A stretch of 64,000 bases of DNA from Chryseobacterium shigense (GTDB lineage Bacteria; Bacteroidota; Bacteroidia; Flavobacteriales; Weeksellaceae), in assembly GCF_014207845.1 (NCBI RefSeq), contig NZ_JACHLC010000001.1:1364001-1428000 (forward strand). The letters run 5' to 3'. Positions 8,433-16,432 of the stretch are shown piece by piece. The stretch's first letter is position 1. The number at the start of each line of letters is the position of its first letter. The notes beneath the pieces were generated by a model. It ran no database searches and was not told where the DNA came from. It saw only the letters and a list, made by a program, of their open reading frames with translations. The position numbers and the translations under genes were made by a program.

Positions 8433-9794
8433 ATGTTTAATAGTTTACAGGATAAATTAGATAAGGCATTACACAATATTTCCGGACGTGGAAAAATTAC
8501 CGAAATCAATGTAGCGGAAACCGTAAAGGAGATCCGCAGAGCATTGGTAGATGCCGACGTTAACTATAAAGTTGCAAAAGATCTTACCAAAAGAGTTCAG
8601 GATAAAGCATTAGGAGAAAACGTTCTTACTTCCCTTACACCGGGACAGCTGATGACAAAAATTGTTCATGATGAACTGGTAGATCTTATGGGAGGTTCCC
8701 AGGAAGGAATCAATCTTTCAGGAAAGCCAACCGTGATCCTTATTGCGGGGCTTCAGGGTTCCGGTAAGACCACTTTCTCCGGAAAACTGGCCAATTATTT
8801 AAAAACCAAAAGAAGTAAAAAGCCGTTATTGGTTGCCTGTGACGTTTACCGTCCCGCAGCAATCGACCAGCTTAAAATATTGGGAGGTCAGATCGGAATT
8901 CCGGTATTTACAGAAGAAGGTTCCACCAATCCTTCTACCATTGCTGAAAATGCAATTAACTTTGCAAAAGCAAACGGTCATGATGTAGTGATCGTAGATA
9001 CAGCCGGACGTCTTGCGATTGATGAGCAGATGATGAACGAGATCAAATCCGTACATTATTTCATCAAGCCTCAGGAAACCCTATTCGTAGTAGACTCCAT
9101 GACAGGTCAGGATGCTGTGAATACTGCAAAAGCATTTAATGATGCACTGAACTTTGACGGTGTTGTTCTTACTAAATTAGACGGTGATACACGAGGTGGT
9201 GCGGCTTTAACAATCCGTTCCGTAGTTGAGAAACCAATCAAATTCATCTCCACAGGTGAGAAAATGGAAGCTTTGGACCTTTTCTATCCGGAAAGAATGG
9301 CAGACAGGATCTTAGGAATGGGAGACGTAGTTTCCTTAGTAGAAAGAGCTCAGGAACAATTTGATGAGGAAGAAGCTAAAAAACTTCATAAAAAGATCGC
9401 TAAAAACGAATTCGGTTTTGATGATTTCCTTAAACAGATCAACCAGATCAAGAAAATGGGTAATATGAAAGACCTTATGGGAATGATCCCGGGAGTCGGA
9501 AAAGCAATTAAGGATGTTGAGATCAGTGATGATGCGTTCAAACATATTGAGGCTATCATTTACTCTATGACGCCTGACGAAAGAAGAAGACCTTCAATCA
9601 TCAATACCCAGAGAAAGCAGAGAATTGCAAAAGGTGCAGGAAGAAAGATCGAAGATGTGAATCAACTGATGAAACAGTTCGAGCAGATGGGTAAAATGAT
9701 GAAAATGATGCAGGGACCTCAGGGAAAACAGATGATGCAGATGATGAGCAAAATGCCGAATATGCCGGGAATGGGCGGAATGCTTGGAAAATAA
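8433..9794 (+). CDS. ffh: Signal recognition particle protein Ffh
   Basis: The 453-residue GTPase binds 4.5S RNA and signal sequences and targets nascent membrane proteins to FtsY at the inner membrane. The N domain covers about residues 1-90. The G domain shows GLQGSGKTTFSGKLA (P-loop), DTAGR and TKLDGDTRGG. The M domain ends in a methionine-rich tail (QMGKMMKMMQG...MSKMPNMPGMGGML), which forms the signal-sequence groove. It is a single-gene unit with a strong promoter upstream and a bidirectional terminator downstream. Confidence 0.97.
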   Translation: MFNSLQDKLDKALHNISGRGKITEINVAETVKEIRRALVDADVNYKVAKDLTKRVQDKALGENVLTSLTPGQLMTKIVHDELVDLMGGSQEGINLSGKPTVILIAGLQGSGKTTFSGKLANYLKTKRSKKPLLVACDVYRPAAIDQLKILGGQIGIPVFTEEGSTNPSTIAENAINFAKANGHDVVIVDTAGRLAIDEQMMNEIKSVHYFIKPQETLFVVDSMTGQDAVNTAKAFNDALNFDGVVLTKLDGDTRGGAALTIRSVVEKPIKFISTGEKMEALDLFYPERMADRILGMGDVVSLVERAQEQFDEEEAKKLHKKIAKNEFGFDDFLKQINQIKKMGNMKDLMGMIPGVGKAIKDVEISDDAFKHIEAIIYSMTPDERRRPSIINTQRKQRIAKGAGRKIEDVNQLMKQFEQMGKMMKMMQGPQGKQMMQMMSKMPNMPGMGGMLGK

Positions 9795-9817
9795 TAAGCT
9801 TACAACAATAAGATATA

Positions 9818-9848
9818 AAAAAACTCTCAGGATTTCTGAGAGTTTTTT
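9818..9848. terminator. Bidirectional terminator between ffh and the beta-barrel gene
   Basis: The arms AAAAAACTCTCAG and CTGAGAGTTTTTT enclose a 5-base loop. A and T runs lie on opposite sides, so it can stop transcription from both converging genes. Confidence 0.85.
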
Positions 9849-9854
9849 ATTTTT

Positions 9855-10508
9855 TTATTTGAATTTGTAACCTATTCCGATCTGGAAGAAATTCATTTTC
9901 AATTTTTCATCGTTTACCGGATCTTTAATCATATTGGTCAATCCAAAACTGTAACGTGCATCTACAAATAATCCTTTGTATATGTTATAGTCAGCTCCTA
10001 AAAGCAAGCCGAATTCTGTAGATTTCAGATTATCATCAAAACTCTTTTCCAAAAACTTCTCACCTTCGCTTACAGCTGCCTGATCTGCCATTCCTCCTGA
10101 TACATCAATATTTACTTTTGTACTTGTTCTAAAGCTTACGAAAGGACCTGCATATAACCCAAGTTCCGGAGTAGCATAATATCTGGCTGTTACAGGAACT
10201 ACAATTCTGTTGAAATTGAATTTTTCTGTAACGGTAATTCCCATTGTTGAAACTTCAACTTTTCCGCCCAGATTTGCATACTGAACTTCACCCTGTACAG
10301 CAAATTTACTGTTGAATTTGTGCTCTACCAAAGCTCCAACATAGAAACCTGATTTGGATTTCAAGCCTCCACTTACCCCTTCAAATGCATCAAGATCGTC
10401 ATTTGAGTTTAGTTTTGATAAAGCATATCCTGCTTTTACACCGAATTTTGTCTGTGCATTCATTCCTGCAAAAAAAGCAAGAGCTGATACCAATAAGATT
10501 TTTTTCAT
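9855..10508 (-). CDS. Outer-membrane beta-barrel protein (PorT-like)
   Basis: I take the ATG at 10508, giving 217 residues, because it opens directly on the signal peptide MKKILLVSALAFFAGMNAQ; the longer frame adds an unlikely leader. The rest alternates polar and aromatic residues in short strands, as in small porin-like barrels (outer membrane protein beta-barrel domain). It ends in the beta signal IGIGYKFK. It is clearly related to the barrel protein at 12192-12845: both share the TKFG/TRFGxKAGYxLS opening, FYVGxLVEHK and LQGEV/VQGEV segments. A -7-like TATCTTTG lies at 10536-10543. Ligand and role are unknown. Confidence 0.82.
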   Translation of the reverse strand: MKKILLVSALAFFAGMNAQTKFGVKAGYALSKLNSNDDLDAFEGVSGGLKSKSGFYVGALVEHKFNSKFAVQGEVQYANLGGKVEVSTMGITVTEKFNFNRIVVPVTARYYATPELGLYAGPFVSFRTSTKVNIDVSGGMADQAAVSEGEKFLEKSFDDNLKSTEFGLLLGADYNIYKGLFVDARYSFGLTNMIKDPVNDEKLKMNFFQIGIGYKFK

Positions 10509-10544
10509 GGTTATTTTATTTAAAAAATTATTTTCCAAAGATAA

Positions 10545-10574
10545 AAAAGCCCTAAAATAAATCTTAGGGCTTTT
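10545..10574 (-). terminator. Terminator downstream of the barrel gene at 10596
   Basis: The 11-base arms AAAAGCCCTAA and TTAGGGCTTTT surround an 8-base loop, with a T tract on the minus strand. Confidence 0.8.
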
Positions 10575-10595
10575 ATTTTTATTTAATGCTTTTTA

Positions 10596-11204
10596 TTACT
10601 TAGCAAAAACATATTTAACACCGATTCCTACAGACGCTAAGTCAAGACCGAAGTTATAGTTATCTACGCTTTTAGCATCTTTGTACTTAAAGTTGCTATA
10701 TCCGAAATCTCCGATTGTAGCTTCGATAGTCCAGTTTTTGTTTAAGAAATAATCTAAACCTGGTTTGATAGAAACACCAAATGAATTGAAGTCATACTTT
10801 GCTGTGTTCGTTACGTTTCCGATAGACTCTTCAAATTTACTGTTTCCGAACTGCATTGGTACAGAAAGCTGACCGAAGATATAAAGTTTTTCTCCTAAAG
10901 TCCAGTATTTTCTAACGAAAGGCTCAACAATAACACCTTGCATAGTAGATTTATCATAACCACTAGCCATTTCAGTTTTTTCAACGTGAGAAGCATATCC
11001 TACTCCAACCCCAACAGCAACATTAGTTCCAACGAAATATCCTACAGTAGGAACTAGCGTTAGATCATTTACTTTTGAATCGTCGTTGTTATCGTGAGTA
11101 GATGAAAAGTTTAAAGTTCCTGATAAATAAGTAGTACCTTTTGCGATCTGTGCATTAGATAAACCAAAAAGTGCAACAGCACCCGCTAATAATAATTTTT
11201 TCAT
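10596..11204 (-). CDS. Outer-membrane beta-barrel protein
   Basis: The 202-residue protein has a signal peptide cleaved near NAQ19 (MKKLLLAGAVALFGLSNAQ) and amphipathic strand patterns throughout. It ends in VGIGVKYVFAK, with a penultimate aromatic typical of barrel insertion signals. The motif PTVGYFVGTNVAVGVGVGYAS resembles the barrel at 30409-30996 (PTVGYQFSDHWTAGV), suggesting a paralogue. A TAAATTTG box lies upstream at 11233-11240, and its own terminator lies downstream, so it is a single-gene unit. No enzymatic motif is visible. Confidence 0.8.
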   Translation of the reverse strand: MKKLLLAGAVALFGLSNAQIAKGTTYLSGTLNFSSTHDNNDDSKVNDLTLVPTVGYFVGTNVAVGVGVGYASHVEKTEMASGYDKSTMQGVIVEPFVRKYWTLGEKLYIFGQLSVPMQFGNSKFEESIGNVTNTAKYDFNSFGVSIKPGLDYFLNKNWTIEATIGDFGYSNFKYKDAKSVDNYNFGLDLASVGIGVKYVFAK

Positions 11205-11550
11205 TTTAAAAAATTTTAATACTTTCTGAGGGCAAATTTACAGTGGGTATGGCTAATATTAAAATTTGTTAACGTGATTAATATCATTGATCAATATTGG
11301 CTTTTTACAGGAATAAAGCTTAATAATATTAGTATTTTGATTTTTTCACAATATTATGAATAAAAAAACTACAATTTCTCAATTGGAGCTTAATATGGTT
11401 ACCTTTTTAAATTTCATCAATTTTAAATAAACTGTTCAGATTTATGGCTTAATGCAATATAATGTTAATAGGCAAGCCATTACTTCTTAAAATAAAATAA
11501 AAAAACTCCAGCGTGGAAGCCGGAGTTATTATTTATATGTAAGATTTCTC
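11205..11550. other. Intergenic stretch without a gene
   Basis: This 346-base AT-rich gap holds the probable promoter of the left barrel gene (minus-strand TAAATTTG at 11233-11240) and the terminator of the right one (11504-11527). I see no open reading frame or RNA gene in the middle. Confidence 0.6.
11504..11527 (-). terminator. Terminator downstream of the barrel gene at 11551
   Basis: The 9-base arms AACTCCAGC and GCCGGAGTT contain one pair that becomes G-U in the minus-strand RNA. An A run on the plus strand gives the U tract. Confidence 0.75.
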
Positions 11551-12048
11551 TTATTTCAGGAAGAAATTGTATCCGATATTAACAGCACCTACATTCCAGT
11601 TTGCTGTATACCATCCGTAATCGCGTTTGTTACTGATCGTCTGATATCCTAAATAAAGCTCACCTTTAGACATTTGGTACCCGAACTTAGGCTGTGCGTA
11701 GAAACCACCGTCTACTCCATCTTTTACAGAAATTCCATATCCAAGATCCAATCCTACAAAGATAGGTGCTCCCGAAAATTTATATTTTCCGGAAACCGCC
11801 ACCGGAATAAATCCGAAATCATCAAAATTATCTTTTCCGAAGAAATGGGAATATCCCGTTGTAACTCCCAGGTCAAGACCTTTTGTAATGTTCCACATAT
11901 AGGCGGCATCTACTCCTAATGTAAATGATGATGCATCACTTGCATCCCCTACCGGTATACCGATATGACCACCTAATTTAAAACCTTCCTGCGCCTGTGC
12001 AGCACCGCCCAGCAGCGCAAAAGCACTTAGTAAAAATAATTTTTTCAT
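11551..12048 (-). CDS. Small outer-membrane beta-barrel protein
   Basis: The 165-residue protein has the signal peptide MKKLFLLSAFALLGGAAQAQ. Glycine- and aromatic-rich strands follow, ending in VNIGYNFFLK. The length suits a compact eight-stranded barrel. A -7-like TAATTTTG lies at 12073-12080 about 25 bases upstream of the ATG. It is one of four consecutive barrel genes on this strand, each apparently with its own promoter and terminator. The function is unknown. Confidence 0.78.
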   Translation of the reverse strand: MKKLFLLSAFALLGGAAQAQEGFKLGGHIGIPVGDASDASSFTLGVDAAYMWNITKGLDLGVTTGYSHFFGKDNFDDFGFIPVAVSGKYKFSGAPIFVGLDLGYGISVKDGVDGGFYAQPKFGYQMSKGELYLGYQTISNKRDYGWYTANWNVGAVNIGYNFFLK

Positions 12049-12131
12049 TTTTTAATAGTTTGATTGATACCACAAAATTACTAATTATTTTCGTTATTAA
12101 CATAAAATTAACAAATTGCACTCATTGGAGG

Positions 12132-12153
12132 CAGCAAAAAAGCGGGCCAAAAA
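12132..12153 (-). terminator. GC-rich terminator downstream of the barrel gene at 12192
   Basis: GCGGGCCAAA and its complement form a 10-base stem, followed on the minus strand by a run of T residues. Confidence 0.85.
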
Positions 12154-12191
12154 TTTGGCCCGCCCTATGTTTTAAATCAATTTTCAAAGAA

Positions 12192-12845
12192 CTAGTTTCC
12201 TCCGAATTTGAAACCAACACCTACCTGAAGGAAGCTGTTAGTTAACTTTCCATCACCAGAGTCTTTAGCTAAGTTAGATACTCCCATGTTGTATCTTGCG
12301 TCGAAGAATAACCCGTTTTCCAATGCATATTCAGCACCAAGGAAAGGAGCTATATTCAAAGTATTCGTCTGATCTTTGATATCAACTTCGTCACCGATTG
12401 AAACATCAAGTCCTGGTAAACCAAGTCCTACATTAACATCATACTTTGTTTTTGCAGAAAGGATAAATCCGAAACTTGCCCCTGCAGAAACTGATAAACC
12501 TTCAGTAATGAAATATTTAGCAGAAATCGGAACCATTAATGTTCCAAAAGTAATCTTTGCTTTTGCTCCAACCATTGCTTCGTCAGTACCTTCTGCTGCA
12601 TCCAGCTTACCTCCAAGCGGAGAATACAAAACTTCTCCCTGAAGCGCAAACTTATCGCTTAGTTTATGCTCTACCAAACCTCCTACATAGAAAGTATGTA
12701 AAGGATCAGAACCTTCAGATTCTCCCCCGTCTTTATATTTTAAAGTTGAAAGTGAGTAACCGGCTTTAGCCCCGAATCTTGTTTCTTGAGCGCTTAGATT
12801 AGCGCTAACTACAGCCGCTGCTGCAATAAGTAAAATTTTTTTCAT
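12192..12845 (-). CDS. Outer-membrane beta-barrel protein (PorT-like)
   Basis: The 217-residue protein has the signal peptide MKKILLIAAAAVVSANLSAQ, then the outer membrane protein beta-barrel pattern starting TRFGAKAGYSLSTLK. It ends LQVGVGFKFGGN. Length and key segments match the paralogue at 9855-10508. A very good promoter lies upstream (TTTG 12899-12896, 19 bases, TAGTTTTG 12876-12869), and a GC-rich terminator follows the stop. It probably sits in the outer membrane; no substrate can be assigned. Confidence 0.82.
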   Translation of the reverse strand: MKKILLIAAAAVVSANLSAQETRFGAKAGYSLSTLKYKDGGESEGSDPLHTFYVGGLVEHKLSDKFALQGEVLYSPLGGKLDAAEGTDEAMVGAKAKITFGTLMVPISAKYFITEGLSVSAGASFGFILSAKTKYDVNVGLGLPGLDVSIGDEVDIKDQTNTLNIAPFLGAEYALENGLFFDARYNMGVSNLAKDSGDGKLTNSFLQVGVGFKFGGN

Positions 12846-12868
12846 GATTATTTTTTAGCATTCGGTCA

Positions 12869-12899
12869 CAAAACTAAGTATTTTTTTTAAAACACCAAA
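12869..12899 (-). promoter_or_regulatory. Promoter of the barrel gene at 12192-12845
   Basis: The minus strand reads TTTG, 19 bases, TAGTTTTG, an exact fit to the Bacteroidota consensus. The start codon follows 23 bases later. Confidence 0.75.
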
Positions 12900-12966
12900 T
12901 AGTGGCTAAAAATATTATCACAAATAATTAATATTAACCTTATTACAACCAGTTAGGTATTCAAAT

Positions 12967-13923
12967 TTAATCTTTCAGTCTTTTATCTTCTTCATTGTAT
13001 GCTAAAATAATCTTTTTTACCACAGGATGTCTTACCACATCTTCTTCCGTAAGATGAACAAAGCCAATTTCCTTAACGTCTTTCAGGATTCTCATAGCTT
13101 CTTTAAGTCCTGACTGTTGTTTTGGTGGTAAATCTATCTGGCTCGGATCTCCTGTAATAATGAATTTGGCATTCATTCCCATTCTTGTAAGGAACATTTT
13201 CATCTGGGCATGCGTAGTGTTCTGGGCTTCATCCAGAATTACAAAGGCATCATCCAGCGTACGCCCTCTCATAAAAGCCAGCGGAGCCACTTCAATCACT
13301 TTTTTCTCCATAAAACCTTCCAGCTTTTCGTGAGGGATCATATCTCTCAGTGCATCATATAAAGGCTGTAAATACGGATCCAGTTTTTCTTTAAGATCTC
13401 CCGGTAAAAATCCAAGACTCTCTCCTGCTTCTACGGCAGGCCTGGTAAGAACAATTCTTTTTACTTCTTTATCTCTTAAAGCTCTTGCAGCCAATGCCAC
13501 ACTCGTATAAGTTTTTCCGGTTCCCGCCGGTCCGATGGCAAAAACCATATCTTTTTTCTCCGTTTCTTTGACCAGCTTTTTAAGATTGGTGGTTTTGGCC
13601 TTGATGATCTTACCGTTTACTCCTTTTACAATAATATCCTGATCGAAAACCAATTGCTTTTCGTTCTCATCTTTAATATTTAGGATATTTTCAACGTCTT
13701 TCAGGGCAATAGAATTATTTTTAGAGATAAAATTAACAATGTCGTCCAGTTTTTGTTTTAATATATCTAAAGCTTCCTGATTACCCATTGCGAAGATAAA
13801 ATGGTCTCTTCCGGTGATCTTAATGGTAGGAAAGCTTGATTTTAATAAGTTGAAATATTGGTTATTAACGCCATAGAAAGTCTTTGCATCGATACCTTCC
13901 AAATCATATGTTAATTCAAACAT
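12967..13923 (-). CDS. phoH: PhoH family ATPase
   Basis: The 318-residue protein has a KH-like N-terminal part (about residues 1-110) and a PhoH P-loop domain. Walker A GPAGTGKTY is at 131-139 and Walker B FVILDEAQ at about 227-234, followed by NTTHAQMKMFLTRMG. This is the superfamily 1 helicase-like fold, and family members are associated with RNA metabolism and ribosome maturation. In many bacteria phoH/ybeZ lies beside ybeY; here no ybeY is adjacent. The divergent neighbour is a SAM hydrolase-like gene, and a TAAATTTG box at 13967-13974 probably drives phoH. Confidence 0.9.
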   Translation of the reverse strand: MFELTYDLEGIDAKTFYGVNNQYFNLLKSSFPTIKITGRDHFIFAMGNQEALDILKQKLDDIVNFISKNNSIALKDVENILNIKDENEKQLVFDQDIIVKGVNGKIIKAKTTNLKKLVKETEKKDMVFAIGPAGTGKTYTSVALAARALRDKEVKRIVLTRPAVEAGESLGFLPGDLKEKLDPYLQPLYDALRDMIPHEKLEGFMEKKVIEVAPLAFMRGRTLDDAFVILDEAQNTTHAQMKMFLTRMGMNAKFIITGDPSQIDLPPKQQSGLKEAMRILKDVKEIGFVHLTEEDVVRHPVVKKIILAYNEEDKRLKD

Positions 13924-13997
13924 GCAGTATTTTATTTTATTCGATTTTAAAATTAAAGCTTTTTTTCAAATTTATATCAATTCTTTTCCACAATCTT

Positions 13998-14029
13998 TTG
14001 GGGCTTTCTTTTTATTTTAAATAACTTTG
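13998..14029 (+). promoter_or_regulatory. Promoter of the SAM hydrolase-like gene
   Basis: TTG (13998-14000), 21 bases, then TAACTTTG (14022-14029), 31 bases ahead of the ATG. The phoH promoter lies back to back in the same 137-base gap. Confidence 0.6.
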
Positions 14030-14060
14030 CAGTAAACACTATTTATTCTACGAACGATCC

Positions 14061-14888
14061 ATGTCAATTATTACCCTTACTTCGGATTTCGGAAATTTAG
14101 ATTACAGAGTTGCTGCTGTGAAAGGCAAAATTCTGTCTCTTAATCCCAAGGTTAATATCGTTGATATAACCCACGATATCCAGGCTTTCAACCTTATACA
14201 GACATCGTATATCGTGCGGAATGCATATAAATATTTTCCTAAAGGCACTATCCATATCCTTTCTGTAGACAGCTTTTACAACAGATCAAGGAAAAATATA
14301 CTCTATAAAGCGGACGGCTCTTATTTTTTAGCCGCAGACAACGGGCTTTTAAGCCTTATATTTTTTGATATTAAACCGGAAGCCATATATGAAATCACTT
14401 TAAACAACCGTTTTGATGATGTGGTAAACTTTACTTCCACTGATGTTTTTGTACCTGCGGCAGTACATTTGGCCAATGGCGGACTTCCGGAAGTGATCGG
14501 GCGGAAAATAGATACATCCAAGCAACTCCTGTTCCCGAAACCGGTTTTCAATGAGTCTGAAAAAATGATTATCGGTGAAGTAACCTATATTGATAATTTC
14601 GGAAATATAATATCAAATATCAGTAAAGACTTTTTCGAAAGCAGTGGAAAAGGAAACGAAGGTTTTACTATAAAATTCAGAAATTTAACACTTTCAAGGG
14701 TGTATTCCAGTCATACGGAAGTCGTTTCTGACTGGGAAAGGGAAACGGAATTCCACGGACAGTCGGCAGCTATCTTCAATGACAGTCAGCTTTTGGAGCT
14801 TACCATCTATAAAGGAAGCAAAAAAAACGGAGCCAAAAGCCTGTTTGGACTTAATGTAGGCGAGAATATCTATGTTGAATTTGTCTAA
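14061..14888 (+). CDS. SAM hydrolase / hydroxide adenosyltransferase family (DUF62)
   Basis: The 275-residue protein starts with ITLTSDFGNLDYRVAAVKG. This is the signature N-terminus of the family that hydrolyses S-adenosylmethionine to adenosine and methionine, related to bacterial fluorinases. Other family segments follow: VDITHDI, GTIHILSVD, and ADNGLLSLIF with the conserved Asp-Asn-Gly. The C-terminal domain carries GEVTYIDNFGNIISNIS, which closes over the adenosine in known structures. The substrate and reason for the activity in this bacterium remain unclear. It stands alone between phoH and an E2 gene. Confidence 0.87.
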   Translation: MSIITLTSDFGNLDYRVAAVKGKILSLNPKVNIVDITHDIQAFNLIQTSYIVRNAYKYFPKGTIHILSVDSFYNRSRKNILYKADGSYFLAADNGLLSLIFFDIKPEAIYEITLNNRFDDVVNFTSTDVFVPAAVHLANGGLPEVIGRKIDTSKQLLFPKPVFNESEKMIIGEVTYIDNFGNIISNISKDFFESSGKGNEGFTIKFRNLTLSRVYSSHTEVVSDWERETEFHGQSAAIFNDSQLLELTIYKGSKKNGAKSLFGLNVGENIYVEFV

Positions 14889-14923
14889 AATTATCTATTT
14901 CATAAAAAAACCGATTTTTTTTA

Positions 14924-14931
14924 TATATTTG
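14924..14931 (+). promoter_or_regulatory. Candidate -7 box of the E2 gene
   Basis: TATATTTG fits the -7 consensus and lies 20 bases before the ATG at 14952. No convincing -33 TTG is visible at the right distance. Confidence 0.45.
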
Positions 14932-14951
14932 TCAAAATCTAAAAATTAAAA

Positions 14952-16265
14952 ATGGCAGAATACAAATTATTGCTTCCTTCCATGGGAGAAGGTGTTATGG
15001 AAGCGACAATTATCACCTGGTTGTTCAATGAAGGTGATAATGTAAAAGAGGATGATTCCGTAGTTGAAATTGCAACAGATAAGGTAGATTCAGACGTTCC
15101 GACACCGGTTTCGGGGAAAATTGTAAAAATCCTGAAACAGAAGGACGAAGTTGCCCAAGTAGGTGAAGCCATTGCTATTTTAGAAATTGAAGGAGAAGGC
15201 GGAAATACAGCTTCGGAGGAGGTAAAAACAGAAACTCCTGCTGCTGCTCCTGATCAGGAAACTTTAAAGACCATTGAAGAGCCATTAAAAGTTGCTGCCA
15301 ATGCAGAATTCTCAGGAGACATTTACCTGTCACCTCTTGTAAAATCAATTGCACAACAGGAAAACATCTCTGAATCTGAGCTGAAATCTATCAAAGGAAG
15401 CGGTTTAGAAGGAAGAATTACAAAAGAAGATATATTAGCCTACGTTTCCAACAGAGGAAACCAGCCTGTTCAGCAGGCAGCGCCGGTACAAACTCCGGCC
15501 CCAGCCCCATCAGCAGCTCCTGTAGCGACACCGGTTTCTACGGTTCAGACAGCAGCAGGCGATGAAATCATTCCAATGGACAGAATGAGAAAAATCATCG
15601 CTGAAAACATGGTGAAAGCCAAGCAAATTGCTCCGCACGTTACTTCTTTTATTGAAACAGACGTTACCAACGTTGTAAAATGGAGAAACAAGCATAAAGA
15701 TATTTTCGAAAAACGTGAGGGTGAAAAACTGACGTTCATGCCGATTTTCGTGAAAGCTGTAGTAAAAGCTATCCAGGATTTCCCTATGATTAACGTTTCT
15801 ATCAATGGTGAAAATATCATTAAAAAGAAAAATATCAACATTGGTATGGCTACTGCTTTACCGGACGGAAACCTTATCGTTCCTGTAATCAAAAATGCAG
15901 ACCAGTTATCACTTTCAGGTCTCGCAAAAGCAATCAATGACCTGGCTTACAGAGCAAGAAATAAAAAATTAAGACCTGAAGATACCCAGGGAGCAACTTA
16001 TACTATTTCTAACGTAGGAAGTTTCGGGAACCTTATGGGTACGCCTATTATTCCTCAGCCTCAGGTAGCTATTCTGGCTATTGGTGCAATCGTTAAAAAA
16101 CCTGCCGTTCTTGAAACTAAAGACGGGGATGTAATTGCAATCCGTCAACTTATGTTCATGTCTCACTCTTACGACCACAGAGTAGTAGACGGTTCTTTAG
16201 GAGGAATGATGCTGAAGCATGTTCACGACTATCTTCAGAACTGGGATCTGAATACAGAAATATAA
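14952..16265 (+). CDS. Dihydrolipoamide acyltransferase (2-oxoacid dehydrogenase E2)
   Basis: The 437-residue protein has an N-terminal lipoyl domain with the lipoylated lysine K44 in EIATDKVDSDVP. An alanine/proline linker and a peripheral subunit-binding domain (about 119-162) follow. A second Ala-Pro linker (about 175-205) leads to the catalytic acyltransferase domain. The active-site motif H409-R-V-V-D413-G lies in SHSYDHRVVDG. The lipoyl sequence TDKVDSDVP is more like branched-chain 2-oxoacid E2 than like the succinyl E2 encoded at 24989-26245, so branched-chain keto acid oxidation is my preferred role. No E1 or E3 gene is adjacent. Confidence 0.88.
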   Translation: MAEYKLLLPSMGEGVMEATIITWLFNEGDNVKEDDSVVEIATDKVDSDVPTPVSGKIVKILKQKDEVAQVGEAIAILEIEGEGGNTASEEVKTETPAAAPDQETLKTIEEPLKVAANAEFSGDIYLSPLVKSIAQQENISESELKSIKGSGLEGRITKEDILAYVSNRGNQPVQQAAPVQTPAPAPSAAPVATPVSTVQTAAGDEIIPMDRMRKIIAENMVKAKQIAPHVTSFIETDVTNVVKWRNKHKDIFEKREGEKLTFMPIFVKAVVKAIQDFPMINVSINGENIIKKKNINIGMATALPDGNLIVPVIKNADQLSLSGLAKAINDLAYRARNKKLRPEDTQGATYTISNVGSFGNLMGTPIIPQPQVAILAIGAIVKKPAVLETKDGDVIAIRQLMFMSHSYDHRVVDGSLGGMMLKHVHDYLQNWDLNTEI

Positions 16266-16315
16266 AAACTGTCAGTTCGGAGGCACTTTCCTCTTGTATT
16301 GGTCAGAAACAATAT

Positions 16316-16344
16316 AAAAAAGCTTCCAACAAGGAAGCTTTTTT
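16316..16344 (+). terminator. Terminator of the E2 gene
   Basis: The arms AAAAAGCTTCC and GGAAGCTTTTT surround a 5-base loop, with a T run following. Confidence 0.85.
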
Positions 16345-16432
16345 GTTTTTTCATCTTTATTTAAATAAGATTTTCTAAATTCCATCTAATTTTCATATTT
16401 TTCCGTTTGATAAAATGTTTTAGTTTACACAA

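Noticed and set aside
8279..8509. 76-residue minus-strand frame overlapping the ffh start
   Set aside because: It covers the ffh promoter and start codon and has no recognisable domain.
15510..16178. Minus-strand open frames inside the E2 gene
   Set aside because: Their translations show no domain pattern, while the plus strand encodes an intact E2.
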